5,468 nt of DNA from Pseudomonadota bacterium (lineage in GTDB: Bacteria > Pseudomonadota > Gammaproteobacteria > Burkholderiales > JABEVD01), in assembly GCA_021811205.1 (NCBI GenBank), contig JAJZPK010000158.1, positions 1-5,468 on the forward strand, given 5' to 3'. The translations under genes and the position numbers were made by a program. Below the pieces are notes generated by a model. The model was not told where the DNA came from and did no database searches. It saw only the letters and a program-made list of their open reading frames with translations. The stretch's first letter is position 1; every line of letters begins with the position of its first letter. Shown here piece by piece: positions 5,407 to 5,468 of the stretch.

Positions 5407-5468
5407 CCAGTGCTTTCTTGCCTGCGCCGAGAGTGTTATATTTTCCCAGATATAACGAGGAATGAGAA
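5407..5468. other. Intergenic region upstream of mobB, cut by the window edge
   Basis: This stretch holds the mobB leader and the ModE-like inverted repeat. On the plus strand an ATG at 5462 directly follows GAGGA with no spacer and reads Met-Arg before the sequence ends. That could be the start of a divergent gene, but the spacing is poor and too little is visible to call one. Confidence 0.4.
5435..5456. promoter_or_regulatory. Candidate ModE box upstream of mobB
   Basis: GTTATAT (5435-5441) and ATATAAC (5450-5456) form a perfect 7-bp inverted repeat with an 8-bp spacer. The right half continues as ATATAACGA. Size, spacing and sequence agree with the ModE operator pattern (GTTATAT-N8-ACATAAC in E. 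coli modA, from memory). On the minus strand, TATAAC (5440-5435) is a five-of-six -10 candidate for the mobB operon, though no good -35 is visible. A protein bound here would cover it. The site sits near the window edge and may also control a gene diverging to the right. Confidence 0.65.

Noticed and set aside
1..5468. CRISPR arrays, tRNA/rRNA genes, Moco riboswitch
   Set aside because: No regularly spaced direct repeats or tRNA-like folds were seen. The leaders of moaC and mobB (about 30 nt each) are too short for the known moco RNA motif, and mogA is preceded by IS sequence.

Overview
This window looks like Pseudomonadota chromosome or accessory DNA of moderately high G+C. The proteins resemble E. 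coli MogA, MobA, MoaC, MoaE, MoaD, MoeA, MobB and ModE. No genus can be named from the sequence alone. The window holds two blocks: the right-hand part of an IS3-family insertion sequence (1 to about 1113), and a tightly packed molybdenum cofactor (Moco) cluster (1121-5406).

The IS block contains the 3' end of orfA, with its leucine-zipper tail, and a complete orfB transposase with an intact DDE triad (D137, D197, E233). Its right end appears to stop only about 7 bp before the ATG of mogA. The IS has therefore probably replaced the native upstream region of mogA and supplies its Shine-Dalgarno-like sequence.

The Moco block has four transcription units. mogA runs rightward (1121-1648) and meets the leftward moaC-mobA pair tail to tail; mogA and mobA overlap by 26 nt. 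A short rightward gene encoding a ModE-type DNA-binding protein (2726-3064) diverges from moaC. It converges on the leftward operon mobB-moeA-moaD-moaE (5406 down to 3056), with a 9 nt overlap at the 3' ends. Within that operon, mobB/moeA and moeA/moaD are joined by 4-nt stop/start overlaps, and moaD/moaE are separated by 1 nt.

Together the genes cover molybdopterin synthesis (MoaC, MoaD, MoaE), adenylylation and molybdate insertion (MogA, MoeA), and attachment of GMP to give the MGD/bis-MGD cofactor (MobA, MobB). moaA and moeB are absent here and must lie elsewhere. The presence of mobA and mobB points to a bis-MGD enzyme of the DMSO-reductase superfamily in the same cell.

The most interesting signal is regulatory. 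Two inverted repeats share the architecture GTnATAT-N8-ATATnAC, which resembles the E. coli ModE operator. One (5435-5456) lies just upstream of mobB. The other (2679-2704) sits over two back-to-back promoters between moaC and the ModE-like gene. The ModE-like protein is only about 112 residues and has no molybdate-binding (TOBE/MOP) domain, so how this apparent regulon senses molybdate is an open question. I did not find a wholly new system.
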